Shown here in pieces: positions 49,521 through 60,349 of a DNA stretch of 64,000 nt. The notes under the pieces are model-generated. The model did no database searches. It worked only from the letters and a program-made list of their open reading frames with translations, and was not told where the DNA came from. Origin of the DNA: Trichodelitschia bisporula (taxonomy: Eukaryota; Ascomycota; Dothideomycetes; Phaeotrichales; Phaeotrichaceae); assembly GCA_010356995.1 (NCBI GenBank), contig ML996691.1:1372021-1436020 (forward strand). The letters are read 5' to 3'. Both the position numbers and the translations under genes were made by a program. Position 1 is the stretch's first letter. Every line of letters begins with the position of its first letter.

Positions 49521-50981
49521 ATGAGGCACTCCACCCTCCTCCTCGCGGGCCTGGCCTGCGCCTCGAGCGCAGCCGCCAGCCCACACGCCCACCACGGACA
49601 TCGCGCCCTCCACCGCAAGCGGGAAACAGTCCAGGTCACGGTTATCGAATGCGTGCTTGGTAGTCGTATTCTCTCCGAGCCGGAGTGCAACCAGGGCATT
49701 GCCAATGGGACGCTGAAATGGATCGATGATGGGAGCGGCGCGAGTGTGGTGCGTTTATTCTTCGTAGCGTTGGGTGCTTCGTGGCCTGAGCCTTTCTAAA
49801 CTGCTAGGTCCAAGCCGCGGCTCCGCCGGCTGCGCCAGTTCCGGCTCCTGCACCGCCCGTTCTGCCCGCTGCGGTGCCGGAGCCGGCTCCTGCTCCAGCG
49901 CTGGAACCTGCTCCAGCTCCGGCTCCTGCTCCGGAACCAGCTCCCGCTCCAGCTCCCGCTCTCGACGCACCCCCCGCGCCGGTCGTCGCGCCGGTCGTCG
50001 CGCCGGTCGTCGCCCCGCCAAACCGGGCCGCCGTCCACGCATCCTCCTCCAACAGCGAAGCCCACGGCGCCTCCCGACCCTTCCCCGACGGCCAAATCCC
50101 CTGCTCCTCCTTCCCCGCCGAATACGGCGCCCTCCCCCTGCCTCACCTGGGCCTCGACGGGTGGGCCAGCGTGCAAAAGCCCAACATCATAACCGCGGAG
50201 GGCTTCGACGACATCCTAACCGTGACGCGTGCGCAGTGCGGCGCAGAGGGGTGCTGTCTCGAAGGGAGCTACTGCTCGTATGCGTGCGGCGAGGGGTATT
50301 TGAAGTACCAGTGGCCGCGGGTGCAGGGGCGGACGGGGCAGAGTGTGGGGGGTTTACTGTGCGAGAATGGGGTGTTGAAGTTGACGAATCCGGAGGTGCG
50401 GACGTTGTGTGCGCCCGGGCAGCAGGAGGTCAATGTTGTGGTGGAGAATCGGTTGGGGGATACGGTTACTATGTGTCGGACGAATTATCCCGGTGAGTGA
50501 GGGCGGCCGTCGTTGAAGGTTGTAATTGTGGGTTGGGCTAATGTTCCCAGGCGACGAGAAAATGTCCATCCCCCTCGAAATCGCGCCCGGCGCTGTGCGC
50601 AAGCTCGCCTCGCCCGACATCCACAAGTACTGGAAGACGCGTGACGGTGGCAAGACCTCGGCGCAGTACTACCTGAACATGCCCGGGTTCACCATGGCCA
50701 AGGCGTGCAACTGGGGTGACCACGGCGATAACTTCGGCAATTTCGCCCCTGCGAATGTGGGGCTTAGTATTACAGATGGCATCGTGTATGCGAGTGTGTT
50801 TCCCAATCATCCGTCGCAGATGGATGCGAAGCTGCCGTATACGGTGCGCATTGAGGGGGGGAATATCCCGTGTCAGTATAAGGATGGGCAGTATTGTGAG
50901 GGGGAGAATTTCTCGGTGTGCAGGCCTGCCGGGTGTACGACGGCGGCGACGAGTGAGGTGAGGTATATTTTGGAGCCGTAG
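49521..50981 (+). CDS. SUN-family secreted wall protein (SIM1/SUN4/UTH1 type, GH132)
   Basis: A secreted or wall-bound protein of the fungal SUN family, glycoside hydrolase family 132, reported to act on beta-1,3-glucan during septation and wall remodelling. Three exons: 49521-49748, 49808-50492 and 50551-50981, giving 447 aa. Introns of 59 and 58 nt are in phase. The N-terminus is a signal peptide (HSTLLLAGLACASSAAASPH) followed by a Kex2-like KR site in HRKRE. A low-complexity Pro/Ala/Glu linker of about 75 residues, with PAPAPAPE-type units, comes next. The SUN domain fills the rest: CSSFPAEYGALPLPHLGLDGW, the Cys-rich CGAEGCCLEGSYCSYAC, YQWP, GRTGQSVGGLLC and CRTNYPGDEKMSIPL, then YYLNMPGFTMAKACNWGD, PANVG and IPCQYKDGQYC. 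The Cys pattern is complete. The linker is typical of wall proteins and could be O-mannosylated. Confidence 0.94.
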
Positions 50982-51563
50982 GGAAAAGTGATCCCCAACG
51001 CTGGACGGTGGGGATAGTGTGTTTCCTTCTGAGTCTTTTACTTCGTCGATTCGTGCAGCTTAATGCTATTTTGCAAGGAGCTAGTCGGGGGCGTTGTCGA
51101 GAGAGGAGCGGCGAGGATATACCAGATTTTTTACTTGTAAATGTTTCTAGTTCTAACTTTCTAAACAATGGCAACATGATCAACTCCAACGGCTGATACA
51201 GAATATGCTCTTGTGTCAATTTCTGAAGCGGGGAGGGACGCATGAGATTATGGCCAAGCATCCCTGATGACATATCTGTAAGGCAACAGCTTCTCGTATG
51301 TTATAAGGCGCGTATCTTCACATGGCAGGCAGTATGGCTTGGTGAGCACCGGCGTTAGGGAAGCGACATTAGGGTCATAGGAAGGAAGCATTCAGACGCT
51401 GTTGCATTTATGCCTACGGGCCCCGCGACCTTTATGGTTCCGCGTCTCTTCACTCAGCTTCATTTTGCTCCCACATTGTATTGTGAAGGTTGCTCCATAT
51501 ATCAATCCCAATCGGGAAGTGGAGATAGCGCCTAGTTCTAGAACTGTGCGCATATATCTTGGC
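50982..51563. other. Spacer, SUN gene to TFIIIC subunit
   Basis: About 580 bases. The first half is the AT-rich 3' flank of the SUN gene and the rest is the promoter of the next gene. No RNA gene recognised. Confidence 0.5.
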
Positions 51564-54360
51564 ATGATGTCGCAAACTGCATCACGGGGTTGGAGCCCAT
51601 CCTTGAGCCTTACATCCAGCGATGAAGAACCCACTCCCCTCCGCCCATTCCAAACCCCCAAAATGCTCGGCGACACCATCCTCACCACGCTGCCCTCGGC
51701 ACTAGAATGCCTCAGCTGGTCCAGCGACTGCGAACTCGCCATCAGCGCGCATGACTTCATCGAATTAATGGTGCTTAAACCCCTCTCTATCAAAATCCCA
51801 ATCCCAATCTATCAAGGTTTAAATTCTCACTAACCTGCCATCAGATTCCGCGCCTCTCCACCCCAGGCCCCTCACCCACAAACTACGAAATCCTCCACCT
51901 CCGCGCCAACCTCTTCACCGCCGCCGAAGTCGACATCGAAGAACCAGCCGCCTTCGCCCTCTTCTCCCCCGGCGAGGAACTCTCCGTCGGCAACATCGCC
52001 AGTCTCGCTTGGTCCGGTCCTGGCCTAGCACGACATGCCCGGTCCGCGCTCGCCGTGCACACCGAGCGCCTGGTCCTCGCGCTGTACGCGGCCGAGGGGC
52101 GGCCCACCGAAGTCGGCGGGTGGAAGCGCGTGCTAGTCGTGAACCGCGTACTGGAGCGTTTTTTCGAGGGCGTGTATCCTGGATTGCCGAGGGATGAGAA
52201 TGGCGATCGGGCGCCGCTGATTAAGCGTGCGCAAAGGGTGAGGAGTTTTGCCTGGTCCCCGTGCGTGCCGGCGCGGTGGGCGGAGGAGTGCGGTGTTGCG
52301 AGCGCGGTGCAGTTTCTGGCGGTGGGGAATGATGCGGCGGAGGTTGTGGTGCTGCAGGTGCGGAGTCCGTGTAATAGTGCGGAGAGGGAGTGGGGGGCGG
52401 GGATTGTGGCGCGTATCCCGTTGGGACAGGGGGGGAAGTTGCCGGATTTGGGGTGGGTGTTTGGGGAGTATGTGCGCGAGCAGCGGTGGGCGGGATGGGT
52501 GGCTTGGAGTCCGTGGGAGGTGGTGGAGGGGGGGGTGGTTAGTGTGCTGGCGTATGGGACGGTGGAGAGGGTGTACTTCCGAAGGGTGGGGCTTATGCTC
52601 GATCCGCTGAAGTCGAAGATTGAGATTGGGGAGGTGGAGGAGGGGGGGGTGTTGCCGCTGGGTGTCACGTTTAATGGGCCGGTTAGGTGGGTGCCGGTTG
52701 GGCTGGGGGGGCAGATGGTGCTTGTTGCTACGAGTCCGGGGGCTGTGCATTGCTTCGCCGTCGGCACGGATGGGCCGCTTGAGGTTAAGGAGACGCGATA
52801 TGCGAGAGAAGTTTGGGACGAGGTCGGCGGTTCGTATACACCCTCTCCCCTCCGCAACGAAGCTAACCCCTCAGGCTACGCCTTCGAGCACACCTCCGAT
52901 ACATCCATCGACCTCTTCTTCCCCCCCTTCCGCCTCTCGACAAAAGCCGACCTAATATCCCTCTCCCTCCCCTCCGCCAAACCCACCCCCTTCGACCCCC
53001 CCTGGATAGACAGCATAACCCGCAGCCTCGCCTCCTTCTCCGAAGAACACGATCTCTACGGGCACGCCGAAGCGAAGGCCTGGGGCTTTGGTGCCTCACC
53101 TTTGGGCGACTTCATGGCTCTGTGTTATAGTCTCCATCCGACGCATATGCCGGAGTATAAAATACCGGCTGAGTACCGGTGTACCGTGGCTGTGACGCGG
53201 GCGCGCCGCGGCCCGGCGGAGGACTTTGCGCTGCCGAGTGAGGGGAACTTCGTTGGGGCCGAAGGTGGGTTCTTCTCTACTTAAAGCTACAAGGCTGACG
53301 ATTCAGTCTCCGCCGAGGCCCTCGCCTTCAGCATCAGAGCCTGGGTCGACGAGCAGCCCGAAGCGCCCGAAGACAGCGCCTCGGTCATCCGGGACATCGT
53401 GCAAGAAATTTCGACCGCGCTGCACCTCCCCTCTTCCTACGCTCCGTACGTCACCCTCCTTAAACTCCCAATATCTAACGCTCCCAGCCCCCCCCTCTCC
53501 TCCCCCACCCTCTCCCTCCGCCACGCCCTCTTCACCTCACCCACCATAACACGCCTACGCCTCGAGCGCCTCATCAGCCTGTACTTCCCCTGGTACACCC
53601 CCGCGACCGACACCAACACTTCTCTAATCCGCACCCTCGCCGTCGCCACGCATCGCATCCCACACACCACTTACCGCGCTTCGCTCATTAGCACCAAGAT
53701 ATTGGAAGCGTACAGCATGGCCGTGAGTAAAACCCGAGCACTGTCTGCGCAGGAAGTCGAGGATATAGACATGTTGCCGGCGCATGAGTTTGAGCGGTGT
53801 GAGATTTGCGGGTGCCCGATTCATTTTGAGGGGTTTGATGAGGGGAGGTGTGAGGGGGGGCATGAGTTCGGTGAGTTTGGGTGGAGCTTATATGGGAGGG
53901 GTGGCAGCTGATGAAGACAGTGCGGTGTGCCTTGACGTTCCTAGCGATCCAGGCGCCGGGGATTAGTCGCTTTTGTGGGCTGTGCGAGAGGCAGTTCCTT
54001 ACGGATGCGTATCTGCAAGGCGACGTGTATGAGGATTCGGGCGCGGGTTCGGACCCAGCAACTGTCAACGACAATCCCTCGGTTTCAGCCTCGTCAAGCA
54101 CGAACGGCGCGGCGCCCGAAACGGAGAAAGAAGATGACGGGAGCGATCCCATGCCGCTGGACACTCCTGCGCGAACGGAGATCGACATGGACGAAGACAG
54201 TGATCCGATCACCGAGTCCACCGAACCCACCGCAGAACCCGCCCCTCTAGATCCCATCATCGTCCTCCCAACAACCGGCGCCGCGAACCGCAGTCTCGCA
54301 CAAATACTCCTGCAAGCATGTGATCGGTGTCCATACTGCGGCGGTAAATTCGTTGGATAG
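51564..54360 (+). CDS. TFIIIC subunit with N-terminal beta-propeller and C-terminal zinc finger
   Basis: A predicted subunit of general transcription factor TFIIIC, which binds the A and B boxes of tRNA genes and recruits TFIIIB for RNA polymerase III. It matches the family with a TFIIIC-delta (90-kDa subunit) N-terminal domain and a TFIIIC-type zinc finger. Exons: 51564-51770, 51845-53264, 53307-53445, 53488-53870 and 53921-54360, giving about 862 aa. The start could instead be the ATG at 51663, next to the conserved region. The N-terminal part is WD/beta-propeller-like (LPSALECLSWSSDCELAIS; NIASLAWSGPGLA; RVRSFAWSP; VAWSPWEV). The C-terminal zinc module has CEICGCPI, RCEGGHEF, RCALTFLAIQAP, CGLCERQFL and, after a long acidic insert, CDRCPYCGGKF. 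Two of the introns are only 42 nt. The one at 53446-53487 keeps frame if retained, so it is less certain. Confidence 0.82.
53265..53306 (+). other. 42-nt intron in TFIIIC gene
   Basis: GTGGGT...ATTCAG with a CTGAC branch-type sequence. The retained version meets a stop, so splicing is required. Confidence 0.75.
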
Positions 54361-54556
54361 GTATGGGATGAGGGGCGCACGGGCAACGCCTACATTCCGC
54401 TCTTTTCGGCGGTTCGTTTGCGGGGTCGCTGGTATGTACACATTCCCACCGTTCACGGCGTCCACGAAGAACAATGGACAAAGTAATCCATCTTCTTAAG
54501 GCCGCCCCGTCCTTTTCCCCATCATGACTCCATCGTGACCCTCCCTCCGGCCCAAA
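54361..54556. other. Short spacer
   Basis: 196 bases between the TFIIIC gene and the proline-rich gene. No feature recognised. Confidence 0.5.
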
Positions 54557-56305
54557 ATGTCCCCCTCACCACCCCCACCCCCGCGCTCCCCAGCGCACTT
54601 CTCCACCTCCCCCGCCGCATCACCGCAAATCGTCCACCCCGCGAGCCCAGCACACAGCACGCGCGCCGAACGGAGTGGTACCGTCCCGGGCGCGTTTGAG
54701 GACTACCCGAGCGAGCCGGACCCTATCGACGCGCGCGACTTCGCGCCTCCCACGAACCCACCCAGCGGCCCCCCCCTCGACTGGAGCCGCCTCGAGCCAT
54801 TCACAAGCCCACCCAACAACCTCCCCATCGAGTCTCGCGACTTCTATGCCGCCGCGACCCAACCGGGCTATCCATCGCCGAGCCAACCGGGATATCCGTA
54901 CCCGCCCTACCCGCATCCGGACTTCGATGACTTCGATGCCCCTATCGTTCCCCGGGTTTCTACACCGGACGATTTCTTCAGCGACAGCACGTCCTCCTTC
55001 CCTTCCCCGGAGGACGAGGCAGCCGAATCTCGCGCTGAATACCCGCGCGGCCGACCCCGGACACGCACCCCACCTCCCACGTCCCCGACGCGCGTCTCGC
55101 CTCCTCGCGCGTCCCCGCCGCGGATACAGCACACCAGCCTCCTACATCCCGGGTTCACCTTCCTCAAACTAACCTCCACGCCCCGGCGCGCAAGCCACCC
55201 AAGTCCAGCAAGGAGCTTGAGCGAGTATAGTCTGCACGGGTCAAGCGGCGCGAGTCTACCCTTTCCCAAGCCCGCAAAAACCGATGCCGAGCCGGAAGCC
55301 GAACGCGAGCCCGAGCCCGTGCCGTTCAGGACTGAAGCCCATCCCGCCTCCGAACCGGAAGTCGAACCCGAACTCGAACCCGTATCCCTCGCTCCAGCGA
55401 CAACATCCCAGATCATCAGCGCACACACGCTCACCCTGCGCGCCCTCCTCCAAAACGACCTGCAAAACGACCCCCTCACCACCCTCTCCGCGGTCGACGC
55501 TCAAAACCAAGATCCGCTCACGCTCGATCCGCTCTCCCTCCCCCCTCTAACCCTCCCCGCCTCCAAACCCCGCAAAAAAGTCTCCCTCCTCCCTCCACCT
55601 TTAACTTTACCCCGAACAACCCGCCCCCTCCCAGACAACTACGTCCGAACGCCCTACCCCCCCCTCCACCCCCTGTCCCACCCGCGTCTCTCCCGCCCGC
55701 CCCCGAGCGGGCTGCCGTTCAATCCCACGCTGCCCGGACCGTGTATCACACTTTCGATCCGGTCCTCGCGGCAGGGGACACCGGTCGTGGTCGCTGTGCC
55801 GGCGCCGCAGCCCCCTGGCGGGCTGCCGGGGGGGGAGGAGGGGAGGGAGGGACATTTCGAAGCGCTGGGGTACGATGACGAGCGGATGTTTCGGGGGGTT
55901 ATTGGGGCATGGAAGGGGGCAAGGGGGTGGAGAGGCGCACTGAGTGCGCGGGGCATCCGGGGGTGCGGTATCGAAGGCGGGGAGGAAGGGAGGGCGGGGG
56001 CGTTCCTCGAGGGGTTGAGATATCCTCGTCAGGGACGGGGACGGGAGGGGTGGGTGCGTTGGGTTAGGGAGAGGGGAGGTGTGAGGGTGGAGTTGGTTGA
56101 GGGGGTGAGTAATTGGAAGGTTTTGGGGGGGGTGGGGGGGGTGATTTTACTAGCGGTGCTGGGGGCGGTGGTTTGGGTTGTGCTCGGACGGGGGGGAGGA
56201 AGGGTGGAGGGGCGGGTGGGTGCTGGGATGGCGGTTGGGGGGTTGGTTTGTTTGCTTGGGTTTGGGGGGGTTGCGGGGTGGGTTGTTGGGAGTGGGGGGC
56301 GGTGA
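54557..56305 (+). CDS. Proline/serine-rich protein with C-terminal membrane hairpin
   Basis: A single-exon frame of 582 codons; family not recognised. The first ~370 residues are Pro-, Ser-, Glu- and Arg-rich and almost certainly disordered, with internal echoes such as TQPGYPSPSQPGYPYPPYPH and EPEAEREPEP. A better ordered part of about 100 residues follows (GPCITLSIRSSRQGTPVVVA near 395-415, then GYDDERMFRGVIGAWKGARG and RVELVEGVSNWKVL). The protein ends with two hydrophobic segments separated by a short loop (VGGVILLAVLGAVVWVVLG and GAGMAVGGLVCLLGFGGVAG), which suits a membrane hairpin with the long tail facing the cytosol. The coding strand switches from C-rich in the first two-thirds to G-rich at the end. 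Only 93 bases separate it from the convergent DUF3445 gene. From layout it could be a septal or organelle-membrane protein, but that is speculation. Confidence 0.65.
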   Translation: MSPSPPPPPRSPAHFSTSPAASPQIVHPASPAHSTRAERSGTVPGAFEDYPSEPDPIDARDFAPPTNPPSGPPLDWSRLEPFTSPPNNLPIESRDFYAAATQPGYPSPSQPGYPYPPYPHPDFDDFDAPIVPRVSTPDDFFSDSTSSFPSPEDEAAESRAEYPRGRPRTRTPPPTSPTRVSPPRASPPRIQHTSLLHPGFTFLKLTSTPRRASHPSPARSLSEYSLHGSSGASLPFPKPAKTDAEPEAEREPEPVPFRTEAHPASEPEVEPELEPVSLAPATTSQIISAHTLTLRALLQNDLQNDPLTTLSAVDAQNQDPLTLDPLSLPPLTLPASKPRKKVSLLPPPLTLPRTTRPLPDNYVRTPYPPLHPLSHPRLSRPPPSGLPFNPTLPGPCITLSIRSSRQGTPVVVAVPAPQPPGGLPGGEEGREGHFEALGYDDERMFRGVIGAWKGARGWRGALSARGIRGCGIEGGEEGRAGAFLEGLRYPRQGRGREGWVRWVRERGGVRVELVEGVSNWKVLGGVGGVILLAVLGAVVWVVLGRGGGRVEGRVGAGMAVGGLVCLLGFGGVAGWVVGSGGR

Positions 56306-56398
56306 TGCATGTGTTCTGATAGTCTTGGTCATGGGGGCTTAAGTGTGCGGCATGGAAGGCAGCTTTGAGCGATATCAGCATAACTATAGACTACCACG

Positions 56399-57781
56399 CT
56401 AATACGGGTACTGGTGATACTCCCCCTCCTTCTCCAGCACCAACCCCTCGGCGAGCTGCTCCTCGTGCCGCTCATCCAGGTACTTGAGCATTTGCTCCTT
56501 GAACACCGCGCTGCCGCGGTAGTGCGCCACGTCGTCGCTCCAGCTGCGCACCGCGGCGGCCAGGCGGCCGGGGACATACGGCTCTTGCGAGATCTCAGTG
56601 ATGGGGTGGAAGTACGTGCGGATAGTAAAGACCACACCGCCGGAACGAGGAAGTCTGGGCCGTTAGCATTCCCATAACCACAGAGGAAGAGACAACTCAC
56701 CTCCGCAAACTCTGCCGCTCGCTCCGGAAATGCATCGCCTCAACAGGCCGATCATTCCCCGCCGTGCCCCAGTTCACGCCCCCCTTGTCTTCATCCCCAA
56801 TCGCCGAGCTCCACGCCAGTTTATCATCCACCTGAATAAAGTAATTATTCCTCAACATCGGCGCCTCAGGCCTAATCCTGCGAAAAAAGTTCATCATCCC
56901 CTTCTCCAGCTTCTGCTTAAACTGCGGCACATCGCCACTGGTATGAATCTCGCTCAGTGGCATCCGCCACTTATCCTCCAGCCGCCAAAAGCCCGCGAGC
57001 AGAATAGCCCCAGCGAGGAGGTAATACTGCCCGTCCTTCCCCTCCATCATGATCGCAAGATCGTCCTGCACCATCCGCGCCGCCATTTGCATCGGGTCCT
57101 CACTCATCGGCCGCTCAACGATATCAAACACCTCCCCGGTGTGCAGATTCTCCATCCCCCGCCCAATCGCCCGGTACAAACTCGGATACCGCTCCGGCAG
57201 ATACGCGCACAGCTCCTCCACCAGCTCGATCGCAGCGTCAAACGCCTCAGGCGCGGTACGACAGCAGCGCTCGCCGCGCTCCGTGATCCGCGCAGCCTTG
57301 AGGGCGTGGAACTTGGGGTAGTCGCTGTCGAGCTCGATCCACTCGTCCCATGGCATAGTTCGCAGGCCCATGGTTACGAAGTACTTGGAGCGGAAGGGGC
57401 GGTAGGGGAGCGGTTTCGTGTTGTGCAGGTCCCAGTTGGGGTAGGGTGCGGCGGCGGGGCGCTTGAAGGAGGACGGGATCCAGACTGGGGGGTTAGAGGC
57501 ATGGACGAGAGTGGTGGCGGCGACTTACCGCCTGGCGTCTGCATCGCATATTTGGACTTTGCTTCGCCATTTTGGGGTTTCTCGAGATCGGGGCTGCGGG
57601 CGCGCGGATTCTTGCGTTGACGGAGGCTGTTGTAGCATCCAAAAGCAAAGGCGAGAAATCCGATCACAAATGCCGTATGAGTGAGACTCCACGATTCAAT
57701 CAAGCGGCCTGCAGTCACTTGCGCCCATTCAGTGTACTTCATACCGCAAGCGGTCCGGGCAATATGCTGGAGCTGGTCCAT
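56399..57781 (-). CDS. DUF3445 haem-dependent oxidative N-demethylase-like protein
   Basis: A member of the DUF3445 family, of which the bacterial founding example is the alpha subunit of haem-dependent oxidative N-demethylase (HODM). Three exons on the minus strand: 57781-57529, 57484-56701 and 56654-56399, giving 430 aa. Introns of 44 and 46 nt keep frame. The N-terminus (MDQLQHIARTACGMKYTEW) precedes one membrane segment (THTAFVIGFLAFAFGCYNSL) and a basic linker, so this fungal form is anchored in a membrane. The DUF3445 region begins near PYRPFRSKYFVTMGLRTM and includes DWIELDSDYPKFH-like, ELCAYLPERYPSLY, YYLLAGAILLAGFWRLEDKW, MPLSEIHTSGDVPQF and MMNFFRRIRPEAPMLRNNYF. The substrate in fungi is unknown. 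The C-terminus is short and Glu/Tyr-rich (EGEYHQYPY). The ALG9 gene lies 283 bases upstream in the same orientation. Confidence 0.88.
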
Positions 57782-58064
57782 GATGACAACAAAGTGGCAG
57801 GAGCTCAGAACACGCAATCGGGAGCACAAAATTGGCAAAGCGCTCCATCTTGTATGCGTATACCGAGACAACCGCACGCGGTGGGTAAGAGTGCGGGGAC
57901 GTGATACTGTGGTACGATAAGAGGTGGTGGGCATGCATACCCCACGCACGACAAGCGTCCCCGGATCGGTTTGCCGTTTCGAGACGTACCCAAGTCTAGG
58001 CACTGCCGGTCCTTGCTGGACGCGGTAACTTTTAGAGCAAAGCTTATCCAAAACATGGACCTTA
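57782..58064. other. Spacer, ALG9 to DUF3445 gene
   Basis: 283 bases holding the ALG9 3' end and the DUF3445 promoter. No feature recognised. Confidence 0.5.
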
Positions 58065-59939
58065 TCAATTGGTCTTGCGACGCATAAGGCAATAAGAACC
58101 CCACTTCCGTTGGAGGCGCTCGGGTATAAATGACAAGTCCGGGATCCAGAGCGTTCGGCCGAGGGTGCCTGTCCGGGACGTATCCAGGAACGGCGCGCAG
58201 GCCAGCGTCTCCCAATTGTCGCGGTCGAGTACGAAATGCGGCTCAAGAGCGCTGGCGCTGGAAACGGGCATGTAGGAGTCGACCAGGTATTTGCACTGGC
58301 TGATATGCGTCTGGAGAAAGATTAGCAGGGACCCGGAGTTGAAACAACGCAACGCACGTATTTTCCCATGTCCTCCTTGTTCTCGTCGTTCATGCCCGCC
58401 GGCTCCAACCATGCGCCGGGAAAGCGTCCTAGGCCCGTCGCCTCGCTGAACTCGCCCGGTAGCAGGCCATCGAAGTTGCTCTTGATGAACTTGGCCCTGG
58501 TCCCGTTGGGCAGAAAGTACGACGAGGAGAAGCGGTACCACTCCTTGCCCAGACACACAGTGTCGCCTGGATGCGACATGTTTGGGAGATGGAGTGGCGC
58601 ATAAACCTTTAGTGGAGCGGAGTAAGCAGTGATAACTCCGACGGTGCGGAGAAACGAAATGTCCACCGCGGCAAGGACGAAAAGGACTGCAACGGCCAGC
58701 CTCAGCTGCACGGGTATCTTGCGAATAACGGCGCTTGTACCGCCCAGGTACGACAGAGTTAGATGCAGGGACAGGGCCGCATTTAAGGCCAGGAATGGAT
58801 ACGCTGGGTACATGAAGCGCTCTTCCTTATGTGGCTGTAGTGTGAAAATGGCTAGCCACAGGTAAAACGGTGAGGCAACCGTTACCGTCCGAATGGCGTC
58901 CTCCGTAGAAGGTCTCGCGAAGAAGATGTGGAGCAGCAGTACGGGTGCCGTGACAAGTGCAAGCAACAACCACACGTTGAAATTGAGTGTCAGGTTGCGA
59001 AGGTAGAAATGCCACGGTTCCGTCCCGTATATGTTTGGGCCCTTGCCAGACCCGCTGAAAACATTGTAGGCCACGATGTTCCAAGGGACACAAAGCACCT
59101 TCTTGTAGAAGTACACATCGATAGCAGTTTGCATGGCCTGTAGCTGTCAGCATAGCTGAGATTTGTGGGCAAAAACTGACCAGAAGCGCAAGAGCACGGA
59201 ATCCGCCATCAAGAAGCCGTTTCAAGGTTCCAAGATATTGCCCACTTGTATATGCTAGGAGGAGCTCTTCGGCGACAAAGGGGAGGACGAGTGCTCCAGC
59301 AAAGGGCCAGCCAAGTATGGCACCAGCCGCGAACCAGAACACGCCTTGGGCTGTCCGCTTTTTCAGAAAGGCGGCACACCCTAGCATCCCTGTGTACATG
59401 GCAAAGCTTGATGGCAGGTATGCTGCAGCGGCGTGGAACGTCCCAGTGCTCGTTGTCATGACTATGAGGAAGAGGATGGCGACTCTTGCGTTGATCCGTT
59501 GTGCGACAGCGGAGTACAGTTGCGACTCACAGAGCGCGCAGAAGAGGCCCAGGATGGCACGGAGGAAGTAGAATTCGGCATGTTTGCTCGTCACAAACGG
59601 TAGCAGACGTCCTATAGCAATGACAGCTGAGTGCATTCCCGCGTACGCCCAACTACGGATGCCATATACCGGAGAGTATTCCCAAGTCTGCAGGCCGTAT
59701 CCATGGTTGAGGTAGTGCGAGGGCTCCCAGTAGTTGAAGACTTCGTCGCAGTCTTGGATTGGAGCTAGAGAGGCGGCGATCAGATTCGCAGTGAGGAAGA
59801 TAGAGAACTCGACAACGGGCAGTCTGTGGCCACGGAGGTCAGCTCGACGTTGAGGAGTACGGAAAGCAGAGGCGTCCGGAGCATCGGCCTTGTTGCCGAC
59901 AGCGGGTTGCTTGCTGCTGGTAGGAGCCATGACAGCCAT
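58065..59939 (-). CDS. ALG9: Alpha-1,2-mannosyltransferase ALG9
   Basis: An ER-lumenal dolichol-phosphate-mannose-dependent mannosyltransferase that adds the seventh and ninth mannoses to the lipid-linked oligosaccharide. Glycosyltransferase family GT22. Three exons on the minus strand: 59939-59181, 59137-58358 and 58310-58065, giving 594 aa. Introns of 43 and 47 nt start GTCAGT and GTGCGT and keep phase. The GT22 signature at the first lumenal loop reads QDCDEVFNYWEPSHYLNHGY, supplying the acidic catalytic residues, followed by LQTWEYSP and YGIRSWAYAG. About eight or more membrane segments follow. Other family blocks are AIDVYFYKKVLCVPWNIVAY, EPWHFYLRNLTLNFN, and LQPHKEERFMYPAYPFLALN, the HKEERF motif of this family. 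The C-terminal lumenal part has VCLGKEWYRFSSSYFLP and a basic end. It shares a divergent promoter with NAF1. Confidence 0.96.
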
Positions 59940-60349
59940 GGACCTTTTCCGATAGAGTGTCAGTGATAGACGGACTCTCGAGGTAGTGTTGAGTGTCGAG
60001 GACGGATGAGCAGGTGTTCGTTCCGCCTCGATCGCGTCGAAGACGAACTACCCCTGTCCTTCATCGGCGTAGGGCTGAGAGAACCAAGCGGCGCTAAGGA
60101 GGCTAGCGTGGTGGCCCTTTCTCCGCTTCCATCGAGACGCCCGGCGAACTTGAACATTTTGTTGCCAACGTCGACACTGGCAACGTTTCCCCATTGCTGC
60201 TCCAGTGGTCGTGAAGTTTTCTTTTCAGCGTCTTCGCACACCTTGTCTCGTTTGCATGCAATCCATTCTGTAAAGACAACCTGCTGGCAATCTTCGAATT
60301 CCCCCCGAAAATCAAACGGCGCGGCTCCCCGCTTAGCACGAGGCGAACC
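59940..60349. promoter_or_regulatory. Divergent spacer, ALG9 / NAF1
   Basis: 410 bases between opposite start codons, holding both promoters. Open frames here are not conserved. No RNA gene recognised. Confidence 0.5.

Noticed and set aside
49755-50176. Antisense frames rich in Glu/Pro or Arg/Ser over the SUN linker
   Set aside because: Shadows of the Pro/Ala/Glu linker repeat in the SUN gene.
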